A DNA stretch of 64,000 bases, taken from NCBI GenBank assembly GCA_963773635.1, contig CAVZBW010000002.1, positions 496,001 through 560,000 on the forward strand, given 5' to 3'. The notes below the pieces were generated by a model. That model had not been told where the DNA came from. It made no database searches and saw only the letters and a program-made list of their open reading frames with translations. Numbering within the stretch: the stretch's first letter is position 1; the number at the start of each line of letters is the position of its first letter. The DNA is from CAVZBW01 sp963773635 (GTDB taxonomy: Bacteria > Actinomycetota > Acidimicrobiia > Acidimicrobiales > RAAP-2). Positions 34,602-43,319 of the stretch are shown here, in pieces. A program made the position numbers and the translations under genes.

Positions 34602-34682
34602 CCGACGCTCGCCGCTTTTGGTCACGCCTGCCCCGGGGACCGGGGCTCGGCCAATACCTCGTGAGATCTTCAGATACCCTCC

Positions 34683-34704
34683 TGGTAGCACCAGTGGTAC
34701 GACC
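34683..34704 (+). repeat. Pair of GGTAnnACC decamers, 12-bp period
   Basis: TGGTAGCACC (34683-34692) and TGGTACGACC (34695-34704) are decamers of the form GGT-N3-ACC spaced 12 bp apart, upstream of the monooxygenase gene. A second pair with the same spacing lies inside its 5' end (34840-34861). Confidence 0.5.
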
Positions 34705-34741
34705 GATTCGCACCGGTGTGCGCTCGCCCACGACGCTGGTT

Positions 34742-34747
34742 TAGGAT
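34742..34747 (+). promoter_or_regulatory. Putative -10 (TAGGAT) of the monooxygenase operon
   Basis: TAGGAT lies six bases before ATG 34754, so transcription would begin at or next to the start codon. Confidence 0.4.
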
Positions 34748-34753
34748 CTCCGA

Positions 34754-35827
34754 ATGGCGGCGGTGCGACCCGCAGGTGCATGGGGACCCCTCGGGTTGAT
34801 CCTGCCTACCTTCCCACAAGGGAAAACTTCCCGTAACAAAGGTACTACCTATGGTACTACCGGTGGTGGTGCGACCAGGCTGCTACCCGACGTCGCCGCC
34901 ACCGCCCGTGCGGCCGAGGCTCTTGGCGCCGGGGCACTGTGGGCCTGCGACCACCTGTACTGGTCCGGTCCGGCCATGGAGTGCCTCACGGCCGTGACGG
35001 TGGCGGCGACCGCCACCAGACGGGTCCCGGTCGGCTCCTGCGTCCTGCAGCTGCCGTTGCGGCGAGCCCCCGTGGTGGCGAAGCAGGCCTCGTCGTTACA
35101 GATCCTCTCCGGCGGCCGCTTCGTCCTGGGCGTGGGAGTCGGGAGCCATCCCGGCGAGTACGAGGCAGCAGGCGTCGATTTCGCCACCAGGGGTCTCGCG
35201 ATGGACGCCGCCCTCCGGAAGCTCCGCCTCGCCTGGGCGACCGCTGCCGGGCCCGTCGGGAGCGCCAGTCCCGGGTACCGCCAGCTACCCGCCTCCGATC
35301 CCGTGCCCATCTGGGTGGGCGGCTCGAGCACCGCCGCGATGCGACGGGCCGCCCGTGACGGTGACGGCTGGATCCCCATGTTCCTCGACACCGGGGCCTA
35401 CCGGGCACGCCTGGCTCAGCTGCGAGAACTGGCGGAGGCCTACGGACGGCCCGCCGACGCCGTGCTCCCCGCCGTGGTGGTCTTTCTGCGCACCGCGGAC
35501 GGGGCGGGCGCGGTCTCCCGCACACGTGCCGCCCGGGAGCAAGGGTGCGCCTGGCTGTCCAGCCTCTACCGGCTCCCTCCCAAGGCCTTCGCTCGCCACC
35601 TGCTCGCCGGGAGCGCCGAGCGGTGTGCCACCGAGATCCGGGAGTACTTCGAGGTGGGGGCCCAGCACGTGGCGGTCATGGTGGCGGCCGACGATCCGCT
35701 GCCTCACCTCGAGGCCGTGCTCGAGGCCCTCCGCCCCCCGAGGCGCCCGGACGGCCTCGAGCCGGGCCCCAGGTCGCGTTGTCAGCAGGAGATTGGCCAG
35801 CCACAGATTGCGGGAGTAGGCGGATGA
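34754..35827 (+). CDS. Luciferase-like monooxygenase family protein
   Basis: A 357-residue luciferase-like oxidoreductase: LGLILPTFPQG first strand, ARAAEALGAGALWACDHLYW, LSGGRFVLGVGVGSHPGEYEAAGV and VPIWVGGSS. Between strand 1 and helix 1 there is an insertion of about 14 residues (KTSRNKGTTYGTTG) encoded by an AT-richer stretch containing TTCCC/GGGAA repeats and two GGTACTACC copies; related proteins usually have only a few residues there. First gene of an operon with the thiolase-like and FabH-like genes, the stop overlapping the next ATG. An acyl or lipid substrate is possible but unproven. Confidence 0.85.
   Translation: MAAVRPAGAWGPLGLILPTFPQGKTSRNKGTTYGTTGGGATRLLPDVAATARAAEALGAGALWACDHLYWSGPAMECLTAVTVAATATRRVPVGSCVLQLPLRRAPVVAKQASSLQILSGGRFVLGVGVGSHPGEYEAAGVDFATRGLAMDAALRKLRLAWATAAGPVGSASPGYRQLPASDPVPIWVGGSSTAAMRRAARDGDGWIPMFLDTGAYRARLAQLRELAEAYGRPADAVLPAVVVFLRTADGAGAVSRTRAAREQGCAWLSSLYRLPPKAFARHLLAGSAERCATEIREYFEVGAQHVAVMVAADDPLPHLEAVLEALRPPRRPDGLEPGPRSRCQQEIGQPQIAGVGG
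34840..34861 (+). repeat. Second GGTAnnACC decamer pair, inside the coding start
   Basis: AGGTACTACC (34840-34849) and TGGTACTACC (34852-34861), again 12 bp apart, with a looser TGGTGCGACC at 34867-34876. Just upstream TTCCC-ACAA-GGGAA (34811-34824) overlaps GGGAA-AAC-TTCCC (34820-34832). Confidence 0.5.
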
Positions 35828-37011
35828 CCATGCAGCCAGTGTCCATCCTCGGCGTCGGAATGACGGATCTGAGCCGGCGAGATCTCACGCCGGAGCAGAT
35901 GGCCGAGCAGGCCGTCGCCGAGGCCCTACGTGACGCCGAGGTGCCCGTCGAGTCCATCGGCCTCGTCCTCGTGAGCAATGCGCTCGGTGGCAGGCTCTGC
36001 GACCAGGGCTGCATCCGGGGGCAGAGCTGGCTGCGCAAGGCGGGCCTGTCCAATGCCGGGACGATCAACATCGACAACTCCTGCGCCGGGGGCTCCTCCG
36101 CGGTCCATCTGGGCGTGCTGGCCGCCATCGCCCACGACCGACCCGTGCTCGTCGTTGGCGTGGAGAAGATGTGGACGGGAGATCGCGCGGCGACCCTGGC
36201 GGGCATCGAAGACGGCCTGCCGCGGGACTACCGGGCGGACATGCACGGCCGGACAGACGTCGCCGACAATCCCGGGGGCAGCATCCTCATGGGCCTCAAC
36301 GCCCGCTGGGCGCGCCAGCACATGGAGGAGCGGGGCACGACCGTCGAGCAGATTGCCGCCGCCGCCGTCAAGGCCCGGCGGCACGCCTCGCTCAACCCGC
36401 TGGCTCAGGTGCACAAGGAGGTAACCCTCCGAGAGGTGCTCTCGGCGCCCCCGGTGGCGGGCGTCCTCACGCGTCCGATGTGCAGCTCCTTTACCGATGG
36501 GGCGGCCGCACTGGTCCTCGGCGGGCCGGCGGTTCCGACCGGCGACAGGGGCGCCCGTATCATCGGCTCCGTGGCCCGTTCCGGATACGGACAGCTCGAC
36601 TACCACGACCGGCTCGACGAGGTGGCGGGCGAGGCGTGGGACAGCTTCGGGATCGGTCCCGAGGACTTCGACCTCATCGAGCTGCACGACGCCACGAGCG
36701 CCGAGGAGCTCTACGCCCTCGAGTCGCTCGGGTTCTTCGCCCCCGGCGAGGCCGGTCCGGCGACGCTGTCCGGTCGCACCTGCCTCAGCGGCCAGGGGAT
36801 CACGGTCAACCCGAGCGGGGGTCTCGTCGCCCGGGGACACCCCTTGGCGGCGACCGGGCTGGCGCAGATCATCGAGCTGGCGGTCCAGGTCGGGGGCAGG
36901 GCCGGAGCCCGTCAGGTCCCGGGCGCCCGACTGGGCGTGGCGGTCAACACGGGCGGGGTCATCGAGGGCGACGCGGCCTTTGTCGGCGTGCACGCCGTGG
37001 CCGGCGCCTGA
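35824..37011 (+). CDS. Thiolase-like / lipid-transfer (SCP-x type) protein
   Basis: A 395-residue thiolase-fold protein of the nonspecific lipid-transfer/SCP-x thiolase branch. The candidate nucleophile Cys87 is in IDNSCAGGSSAV, ELHDATSAEE carries the first conserved His, and NPSGGLVARGHPLAATG the second. It should join or split acyl-CoA units, perhaps on a steroid or long-chain substrate. ATG 35824 overlaps the monooxygenase stop by four bases, and the FabH-like gene starts three bases after its stop, so the three are one operon. Confidence 0.87.
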   Translation: MTMQPVSILGVGMTDLSRRDLTPEQMAEQAVAEALRDAEVPVESIGLVLVSNALGGRLCDQGCIRGQSWLRKAGLSNAGTINIDNSCAGGSSAVHLGVLAAIAHDRPVLVVGVEKMWTGDRAATLAGIEDGLPRDYRADMHGRTDVADNPGGSILMGLNARWARQHMEERGTTVEQIAAAAVKARRHASLNPLAQVHKEVTLREVLSAPPVAGVLTRPMCSSFTDGAAALVLGGPAVPTGDRGARIIGSVARSGYGQLDYHDRLDEVAGEAWDSFGIGPEDFDLIELHDATSAEELYALESLGFFAPGEAGPATLSGRTCLSGQGITVNPSGGLVARGHPLAATGLAQIIELAVQVGGRAGARQVPGARLGVAVNTGGVIEGDAAFVGVHAVAGA

Positions 37012-37014
37012 TCC

Positions 37015-37941
37015 GTGCCCGGCTTCGTCGTCACCGGTTGGGGCATGTCGGTGCCCGAGAAGGTCCTCACCAACCAGGACCTCGCGCAGACCCTCGACAC
37101 GAGCGACGAGTGGATCATGGAGAGGACGGGGATCAGGGAGCGCCGGGTCGGCGGCTCGACGTCGGTGCTGGCGATCGAGGCGGGCCAGGCGGCGCTCGAG
37201 CAAGCGGGGGTCGATCCGGGCGACGTGGACTTCGTGCTGCTCGCCACGACCACGCCCGACGCCCTGGTCCCCGCCACCTCGGCCACCGTGCAGGACGAGC
37301 TTGGCATCGGCGGGGGTGCTTTCGATCTCAACTCCGCCTGCTCGGGATTCGTCTACGGGCTCATCACTGCGAGCGGGCTGATCGCGACGGGGGCGCGCCG
37401 GGTGCTCCTCATCGGGGCCGACTGCCTGAGCAAGATCGTCGACTGGAACGACCGCTCGGTCTCGGTCCTCGTCGGCGACGGTGCGGGGGCCGTGCTGCTC
37501 GAGGCCACCGACGGGCCCGGCAGTCTCCTCAGCTGGAACGCCGACGCCGACGGATCGCTCCGGCATCTTCTCAAATGCGACCACGGGGGGTGGCTCTACA
37601 TGGACGGCAAGGAGGTCTTTCGCCGGGCCGTCCGGCTGGTCGTCGACTCGGCGGAGCAGGCCGTTCGCGACGCCGGTCTCGAGATGGACGACATCGCACT
37701 CGTCGTCCCCCATCAAGCCAACCTCCGCATCATCCAGGCCGCCTGCCAGCGTCTCGGCATTCCCGAGGCGCGCGCCTCGGTGGTGATCGATCGCTACGGC
37801 AACACCTCGGCAGCCTCTATTCCCCTGGCTTTGGTGCACGCGATCGACCAAGGGCGGGTCCACGAGGGTGACCGCCTCCTCCTGACCGGATTCGGAGGGG
37901 GCATGACCTGGGCGAGCGCCGTCCTCCGCTGGGGGCAATGA
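37015..37941 (+). CDS. 3-oxoacyl-ACP synthase III-like (FabH family)
   Basis: A 308-residue condensing enzyme with the FabH triad Cys109 (NSACSGFVYG), His233 (VPHQANLRII) and Asn263 (YGNTSAAS). TSDEWIMERTGIRERR is the usual N-terminal motif. It joins an acyl-CoA to malonyl-ACP. No acyl-carrier or other fatty-acid synthesis genes follow, and its pairing with a thiolase-like protein and a flavin-type oxidoreductase points to a specialised acyl product rather than housekeeping FabH. The GTG start at 37015 is four bases past the upstream stop. Confidence 0.92.
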   Translation: MPGFVVTGWGMSVPEKVLTNQDLAQTLDTSDEWIMERTGIRERRVGGSTSVLAIEAGQAALEQAGVDPGDVDFVLLATTTPDALVPATSATVQDELGIGGGAFDLNSACSGFVYGLITASGLIATGARRVLLIGADCLSKIVDWNDRSVSVLVGDGAGAVLLEATDGPGSLLSWNADADGSLRHLLKCDHGGWLYMDGKEVFRRAVRLVVDSAEQAVRDAGLEMDDIALVVPHQANLRIIQAACQRLGIPEARASVVIDRYGNTSAASIPLALVHAIDQGRVHEGDRLLLTGFGGGMTWASAVLRWGQ

Positions 37942-38014
37942 CGGATCACGCTCCGTGCCGTCCTACGCTTTGGACCATGAGGGCCAGGGACGCCAAAGGG
38001 GTCGGGGGCCCGTC

Positions 38015-38935
38015 GTGAGCCTGGCCGGCCGAGATGGCTTGACGCTCGTCGTGCTCGCAGGTGGTCGGGCACGGCGCTACGGAGGTTGCAAGCCCCTGGC
38101 CCCGGTCGGGCCCAACGGCGAGGCGGTGCTCGACTTCGCAGTCGGCGACGCCCTGGCCGGGGGATTCGACACGGTGGTCCTGGTCGTGAACCCCGATACG
38201 GGGCCTTCGATCCGCTACCGGGTGGAGCGGGCCTGGCCCTCGGGCCTCGATGTCCGGTTCGCGGTGCAGGAGCGCCCCCTCGGCACCGTCCACGCGGTGC
38301 TCGCCGCCGCCGACCACCTGATCGAGGGTGCGCCCTTCGCCGTGGCCAACGCCGACGACATCTACGGGGTCTCGGCCCTCGCCACGCTCGCCGAACACCT
38401 GGTGACCGCCGCCGACGACAACGCCCTGGTCGGGTTCCGGCTGAAGAATTCGGTCGTCTCCGACGCCCCCGTGACGCGAGCCCTCTGCCACACCCGCGAC
38501 GGATGGCTTGCGTCGATCCACGAGCGGCGCCAGGTCCACCCCGACGGATCCGGCGGCTTCGTCTCCGACGATGGGTTGGAGCCCTCCCGCATCGACGCCG
38601 ACGAGCTCGTCTCGGTGAACCTCTGGGGATTCGCCCCAGGGATGCGCAAGACCCTCGAGGCCACCATGGCGGCGGCGGCGGATGTCGACGAGGATCGCGA
38701 GGTGCTCCTGCCCGAGATGGTCGAGGAGATCGTCGAGGGCCGCGGCCCGGCCGGCGCCAACGGCGCGCCCTTTGCGGTCCTCCAGACCGAGTCCCGTTGC
38801 ATCGGGGTCACCCATCCCGGAGACCTCGGACTCGTGCAGGCCGAGCTCACCCGGCAGGTGGCCAACGGTGAGCGCGCCGCATCGCCCTGGGAGGGCGCCT
38901 CGAGCCCCTCGACCGGTCGGTCCACCGCGGGCTGA
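38015..38935 (+). CDS. Nucleotidyltransferase (sugar-phosphate NTP transferase fold)
   Basis: A 306-residue protein starting SLAGRDGLTLVVLAGGRARRYGGCKPLAPVG in pieces: the LAGGRARRYGG-x-KPL stretch is the NTP-binding signature of the GT-A nucleotidyltransferase family. ANADDIYG near residue 110 carries the metal-binding Asp. It resembles proteins that activate a sugar or sugar alcohol phosphate, but the acceptor site is not recognisable. GTG 38015 was chosen over a longer frame. The CDF exporter starts ten bases downstream. Confidence 0.8.
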   Translation: MSLAGRDGLTLVVLAGGRARRYGGCKPLAPVGPNGEAVLDFAVGDALAGGFDTVVLVVNPDTGPSIRYRVERAWPSGLDVRFAVQERPLGTVHAVLAAADHLIEGAPFAVANADDIYGVSALATLAEHLVTAADDNALVGFRLKNSVVSDAPVTRALCHTRDGWLASIHERRQVHPDGSGGFVSDDGLEPSRIDADELVSVNLWGFAPGMRKTLEATMAAAADVDEDREVLLPEMVEEIVEGRGPAGANGAPFAVLQTESRCIGVTHPGDLGLVQAELTRQVANGERAASPWEGASSPSTGRSTAG

Positions 38936-38945
38936 GGCCTCGGGC

Positions 38946-39920
38946 ATGTCGAGGACCCGGCGACTCGTCATCGCCCTGGTCATCAATTTCGTCCTCGTCA
39001 TCGGTCAGGTCGTCGCCGGGCTGGCGGCCCACTCGACCGGCCTCCTGTCCGACGCGGGACACAACCTGACCGACGCGGCGAGCGTCGTCCTCTCGCTCCT
39101 GGCGGTCCGCTGGGCCCTCCGGCCGAGGACGCCGACCCGCTCGTTTGGGAACTTCCGCGGCACCATCCTGGCCGCTCTCGTCAACGCCGCCTCGCTCGCT
39201 GCGGTGACCGTGATCATCGTCGTCGAAGCCGTCCGCAGGCTCATCCATCCCGTCGCGGTGGACGGCAGCATCGTCGTGCCCGTGGCCGCCGCGGCCATCG
39301 CGGCCAACCTTCTCGCCGCACTCGTGCTGCACGAACGTAGACGGGACCTCAACATGCGCTCGGCCATGGTCCACATGGCCGCCGACGCGCTGTCCTCGCT
39401 CGTCGTGCTCGTCGCCGGGGCCGTGATCCTGCTCAGCGGGTCCAACGCCTGGGACCGCCTCGACCCGGCGGCGTCCCTCGTCGTGGCCGTGCTGATCGTC
39501 GCCGAGGCGGTGCGCCTCCTCAAGGAGAGCGCCGAGGTTCTCCTCGAGTCGACCCCGGCCGACGTCGACCTCCCGACCCTGCAACACGCCATCACCGAGG
39601 TGCTCGGCGTGGACGACGTCCACGACCTCCATGTCTGGAGCCTCTCGAGCGAGTACCGGGCCCTGTCGGCGCACGTCGTGCTGACCGGCCACCCGACCCT
39701 CGAGCAGGCGCAGGAGGTCGGCAAGCACGTGCGCGCCGCCGTGGAGGCCCCGTTCGAGATCGCCCACACCACGTTCGAGCTCGAATGCGAGCGGTGCGCC
39801 GACGAGATCGACCCCTGTGGCGTGGACCGTCGGCATCCCACGGGGCCGGCGCTCGTGTTCCCGACCGTCACCGGCGAGTCACCGGAGCCCGGGACCGGGA
39901 CGCGACGCAGCCCCGAGTAG
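38946..39920 (+). CDS. Cation diffusion facilitator metal exporter (ZitB/CzcD-like)
   Basis: A 324-residue CDF protein with six membrane segments. The site-A ligands are in LLSDAGHNLTDA (HxxxD pattern) and HMAADALSS, and the C-terminal cytoplasmic domain (HDLHVWSLSSEYRALSAHVVL) is the metal-sensing dimerisation module. It exports Zn2+ or a similar divalent ion in exchange for protons. The tail contains CERCADEIDPCG, a possible extra Cys metal site. Co-transcribed with the nucleotidyltransferase. Confidence 0.93.
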   Translation: MSRTRRLVIALVINFVLVIGQVVAGLAAHSTGLLSDAGHNLTDAASVVLSLLAVRWALRPRTPTRSFGNFRGTILAALVNAASLAAVTVIIVVEAVRRLIHPVAVDGSIVVPVAAAAIAANLLAALVLHERRRDLNMRSAMVHMAADALSSLVVLVAGAVILLSGSNAWDRLDPAASLVVAVLIVAEAVRLLKESAEVLLESTPADVDLPTLQHAITEVLGVDDVHDLHVWSLSSEYRALSAHVVLTGHPTLEQAQEVGKHVRAAVEAPFEIAHTTFELECERCADEIDPCGVDRRHPTGPALVFPTVTGESPEPGTGTRRSPE

Positions 39921-40389
39921 CCGACCGGCCGAAGCCGCCGCGCTCCTCGGGACCACGCCAGGGGACGACTGGTGTTCCGGGCCGAAGGCCGTGTCGGACA
40001 GCCTCCGCCCAGTTGACGAGCCGGCCGCTCCAGGGAAGGAACCCGCCCGCCACACCCGCCATCTCCTCCGGTCGTCCTCACCCCGGGACACGGCCCGGCA
40101 CCGAAGCGTCGCCCCGCCGCAGGCCTTTCGGTCCTACCGACGAGACCGGCAGGTTGCCCTGGGGCTCCCTGCCGAGGCTCCCATGGCCAGCCTCTCGGCC
40201 GCCCTTGGGGTCACCGCCCGGGGTTGAGACAACCGGTTGACGGCAGCCTGTACCTCGGGGTCGAGCCGGTCAAGAGGAGTTCGGAAAATCCAGACGTTGT
40301 CCACACGAGTTGTGCAACGATCCCCACCCCCCTGCCCCGCCATCCCCAGTTCACCCGGAGTTCGTCCCCAGTTCATCCCCAGGGCCCGG
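39921..40389. other. 469-bp intergenic region, no gene seen
   Basis: This gap between two convergent genes (the CDF exporter and an SDR) has no supported ORF; short frames on both strands lack ribosome sites or family features. It contains GGCAGG/CCTGCC (possible hairpin near 40150-40175), a DnaA-box-like TTGTCCACA at 40297-40305, the near-palindrome GTTGTGCAAC, and CCCCAGTTCA-type repeats around 40340-40385. None of these defines a known RNA or an origin. Confidence 0.6.
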
Positions 40390-41154
40390 CTACTCCGGGG
40401 TGACGTAGGCGGCGTGGATCCCACCGTCGACCAAGAAGGCGCTGGCCGTCACGAAGGACGCGTCGTCCGAGGCGAGGAAGGCCGCGGCGGCCGCGATCTC
40501 CTCGGGCTCGGCGAACCTGCCCATCGGCACGTGGACCAACCTCCGGGCGGCTCGCTGCGGGTCCTTGGCGAAGAGCTCGCGCAACAGCGGGGTGTTGACC
40601 GGGCCGGGGCACAGGGCGTTGACACGGATCCCCTGGCGGGCGAACTGCACGCCGAGCTCCCTCGAGAGGGCGAGGACCCCGCCCTTGGACGCCGTGTAGG
40701 AGATCTGGCTGGTGGCCGAGCCCATCTCGGCCACGAAGGAGGCGGTGTTGATGATCGAACCTCCCCCGCGGCGCAGGAGGTGAGGGATGGCGGCACGGCA
40801 GCAGAGGTAGACGGACGTGAGATTGCCTCGCTGCACCCGCTCCCACGCGCCGGGATCGGTCTCCAAGATCGACCCGTCCTCCGGCGGAGAGATGCCGGCA
40901 TTGTGGCAGCAGACGTCGACTCCTCCCACGGTGGCTGCGATTTTCGTGTAGAGGGAATCCACCTGCGCCGGATCGGTCACGTCGCACCCGAAGGAGTGCC
41001 CGTCGACCGCTCGTGCCACCTCGCCACCGGCGGACTCGTCGATGTCGGCGACGACCACGGTGGCGCCCTCGTCCGCAAAGCGCACCGCCATGGCGCGCCC
41101 GATCCCGCTCGCCGCGCCCGTGATGACGGCGACCTTTCCCTGGAGTCGTCCCAT
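40390..41154 (-). CDS. SDR-family oxidoreductase (FabG-like)
   Basis: A 254-residue classical SDR: TGAASGIG cofactor loop at 13-20, NAGISPP, catalytic Ser in IINTASFVAEMG and the YTASK motif with Tyr and Lys intact. NALCPGPVNTPLL and SFVTASAFLVDGGI finish the fold. An alcohol dehydrogenase/ketoreductase of unknown substrate, NAD(P)H-dependent. Head to head with the quinone oxidoreductase-like gene with very little space between, so they may share control. CACACT six bases before the ATG may be its -10. Confidence 0.9.
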   Translation of the reverse strand: MGRLQGKVAVITGAASGIGRAMAVRFADEGATVVVADIDESAGGEVARAVDGHSFGCDVTDPAQVDSLYTKIAATVGGVDVCCHNAGISPPEDGSILETDPGAWERVQRGNLTSVYLCCRAAIPHLLRRGGGSIINTASFVAEMGSATSQISYTASKGGVLALSRELGVQFARQGIRVNALCPGPVNTPLLRELFAKDPQRAARRLVHVPMGRFAEPEEIAAAAAFLASDDASFVTASAFLVDGGIHAAYVTPE

Positions 41155-41195
41155 CGCAAGAGTGTGGCATGGCCTCTCCGTTAGAGTCCCGTGCC

Positions 41196-42170
41196 GTGCG
41201 AGCGGTGGTGTGTCACGCCCTCGGGGACGTCGAGGGGCTCAGGGTCGAGGACGTCTCGGAGCCCGAGCCCGCCCCGGGACAGGTGCTGCTGCGGGTCCTG
41301 GCGGCGGGCGTGAACTACGTCGACGGGCTCATCGTGCAGGGTCGGTACCAGATCCGGCCCGACGTGCCGTACGTGCCGGGCGGCGAGCTGGTGGGCGTCG
41401 TGGAGCGGCTGGGGCCGGGCGTGGACACGCCGACCCCCGGACGCCGGGTGGTCGCGCTGAGTGGGTTTGGGGCATGGGCCGAGCGGGTCGCGATCGCCGC
41501 GTCGTCGGCCGTCACGGTGCCTGAGGAGCTGGACATCTCCGTGGCGGCGACCCTGACCCAGGCCTACTCCACGGCACGCTTCGCACTGTGCGAGCGCGCC
41601 GACCTGCGGCCCGGGGAGAGGGTGCTCGTGCTCGGAGGTGGCGGCGGGGTCGGCATGGCGGCGATCAATCTCGCCTCGGCCCTCGGCGCTCGCGTGGTCG
41701 CCACCGGCTCGACCCCCGAGAAGCGGGCCGCCGCGGAGCTGGCCGGGGCCGAATCGACGATCGATCCCGGCAAGGAGCCGCTCAAGGAGCGGGCGCGCGA
41801 GCTCACGGGCGGGGCGGGGGCGGACGTGGTCTTCGATCCCGTGGGCGGCGACCTCGCCGAGCCGGCGCTGCGCACCCTGCGAGAGGGCGGCCGCTACCTG
41901 GTGATCGGCTTCGCCTCGGGCGACATCCCGCGACTCCCCCTCAACCAGGTGCTGCTCCGCAACCGCTCCGTCGTCGGCGTGGACTGGGGCACGTGGGCCT
42001 TCGCTCATCCGGCGGAGCAGCGTCGGCTTCTCGAGGAGCTCGTCGCGATGGTCGTCGCAGGCCGCCTCCGCCCGCCGGTGCCGGCGCGACAGCCCCTCGA
42101 TCGGGCGCCCGCCGTGCTCCGGGCGTTCCTCGATCGCAAGATGGTCGGAAGGGTGGCGCTCGTCCCCTGA
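41196..42170 (+). CDS. Zinc-free MDR oxidoreductase (quinone reductase-like)
   Basis: A 324-residue medium-chain reductase of the NADPH:quinone oxidoreductase type. VPYVPGGELVGVVERLG is the substrate-domain signature, LGGGGGVGMAAINLA the Rossmann loop and VFDPVGGD the later strand; zinc ligands are absent. It reduces quinones or 2-enoyl/enone substrates with NADPH. GTG 41196 follows TAGAGT by eight bases; the in-frame ATG at 41169, nine codons earlier, is the alternative and would almost abut the divergent SDR start. Confidence 0.88.
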   Translation: MRAVVCHALGDVEGLRVEDVSEPEPAPGQVLLRVLAAGVNYVDGLIVQGRYQIRPDVPYVPGGELVGVVERLGPGVDTPTPGRRVVALSGFGAWAERVAIAASSAVTVPEELDISVAATLTQAYSTARFALCERADLRPGERVLVLGGGGGVGMAAINLASALGARVVATGSTPEKRAAAELAGAESTIDPGKEPLKERARELTGGAGADVVFDPVGGDLAEPALRTLREGGRYLVIGFASGDIPRLPLNQVLLRNRSVVGVDWGTWAFAHPAEQRRLLEELVAMVVAGRLRPPVPARQPLDRAPAVLRAFLDRKMVGRVALVP

Positions 42171-42206
42171 CGGCCTGGCCGGCCGACCGACCGGGACCGG
42201 AGTCGC

Positions 42207-43319
42207 TCAGCCCTCCCGGAAGTGCGGGATGACCTTGGTGCCCATCAGCTCGATGGTCTCCATCACCGCCTCGTGGGGGATGCGGTACGGGTTGACGAGA
42301 CACAGGAGCAGGTCGACGCCGGCCGCCTCGTACGCCCTGCACATCTCGAGGCATTCCTCCGGGGAACCGAGCACGCAGGCGTTGGCCTCCATGAGGTACT
42401 CGAGGCTGAGCAGATCCAGCGTGCCCTCCGAGTCGCTCTTCTTCATGTCGGCGGCGTACACGTAGGTCCCGAGGCCCTCCTTGCGCTCGTCCATCCAGTC
42501 GCTCAGCGCGGCGATCTGGCGCGCCCCCACCTTGGGGTACCACTCAAAGGACTCCCGGGCGAGCTCCATGGCTCGGTCTCTGCCGCCGGTCGTGCAGAGG
42601 GCCATCGTGAACGTGGCGGCCTGGTTGTTGAGGAAGGCGCCCATCGGTTCGGAGCAAACCTTGATGCCCTCCCGGTAGATGTCGATCTTGCGCCGGACCT
42701 CGTCGGGAGGCAGCCCGACGGCGAACGAGCAGAGGCCGATGCCGAGCTCGCCCATCTGGCGATGCCCGTCGTCGCTGGTCGTCGCACCCCACACCGGTGG
42801 GTGGGGCTTCTGTAGGGGCTTGGGCTGCACCCGCCGCCGGGGCATCTGCCAGTAACGCCCCTCGAACTCGTACTCCTCGTTGGTCCAGCAGCCGATGACG
42901 TGGCCGAGCGCCTCCTGCCACATGGGACGGGACTCCGCAGGATCGATGCCAAATCCCTCGAGCTCGATCCGGGTGGCCGACCGCCCGCTGCCCATGTCCA
43001 CCCGGCCGTTGGACAGAAGGTCGAGGACGGCCACCGACTCTGCGGTGCGCACGGGGTGGTTGTACGGCTTGGGCATGAGCCGGACGCCGTACCCGAGCCG
43101 GATTCTCTCGGTCCGGGAGGCGATCGCCCCGTAGAGGACCTCGGGATTCGAGCAATGTGAGTACTCCTGCAAGAAGTGGTGCTCGACCGTCCAAAAGGCG
43201 TCCCACCCGAGCCGGTCGCCGGCGATGGCCTGCTCGAGGGTGTCCTGGTAGGCGCGCAGCTCGCTGTCGGGCCCCCACGGCTTGGCCACGGGGATCTCGT
43301 AGAACAGGGCGAATTTCAT
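42207..43319 (-). CDS. Bacterial luciferase-like monooxygenase
   Basis: A 370-residue luciferase-like flavin monooxygenase: MKFALFYEIPVAKPWG start, WTVEHHFLQEYSHCSNPEVLYG, RLGYGVRLMPKPYNHP and LDLLSNGRVDMGSGRSATR are all close to the LuxA-type consensus. It should oxidise an organic substrate with reduced FMN. The ATG overlaps the stop of the tetR gene by four bases, so expression is coupled to its own likely regulator. Divergent partner: the SDR at 44083. Confidence 0.9.
   Translation of the reverse strand: MKFALFYEIPVAKPWGPDSELRAYQDTLEQAIAGDRLGWDAFWTVEHHFLQEYSHCSNPEVLYGAIASRTERIRLGYGVRLMPKPYNHPVRTAESVAVLDLLSNGRVDMGSGRSATRIELEGFGIDPAESRPMWQEALGHVIGCWTNEEYEFEGRYWQMPRRRVQPKPLQKPHPPVWGATTSDDGHRQMGELGIGLCSFAVGLPPDEVRRKIDIYREGIKVCSEPMGAFLNNQAATFTMALCTTGGRDRAMELARESFEWYPKVGARQIAALSDWMDERKEGLGTYVYAADMKKSDSEGTLDLLSLEYLMEANACVLGSPEECLEMCRAYEAAGVDLLLCLVNPYRIPHEAVMETIELMGTKVIPHFREG

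Noticed and set aside
40297..40305. DnaA box as evidence for a replication origin
   Set aside because: A single 9-mer without a cluster, AT-rich unwinding element or dnaA/dnaN/parAB neighbours is not an origin.
40134..40424. A 96-codon minus-strand ORF in the gap beside the SDR
   Set aside because: It overlaps the SDR end, lacks a ribosome site and family resemblance; only a short central stretch looks protein-like.
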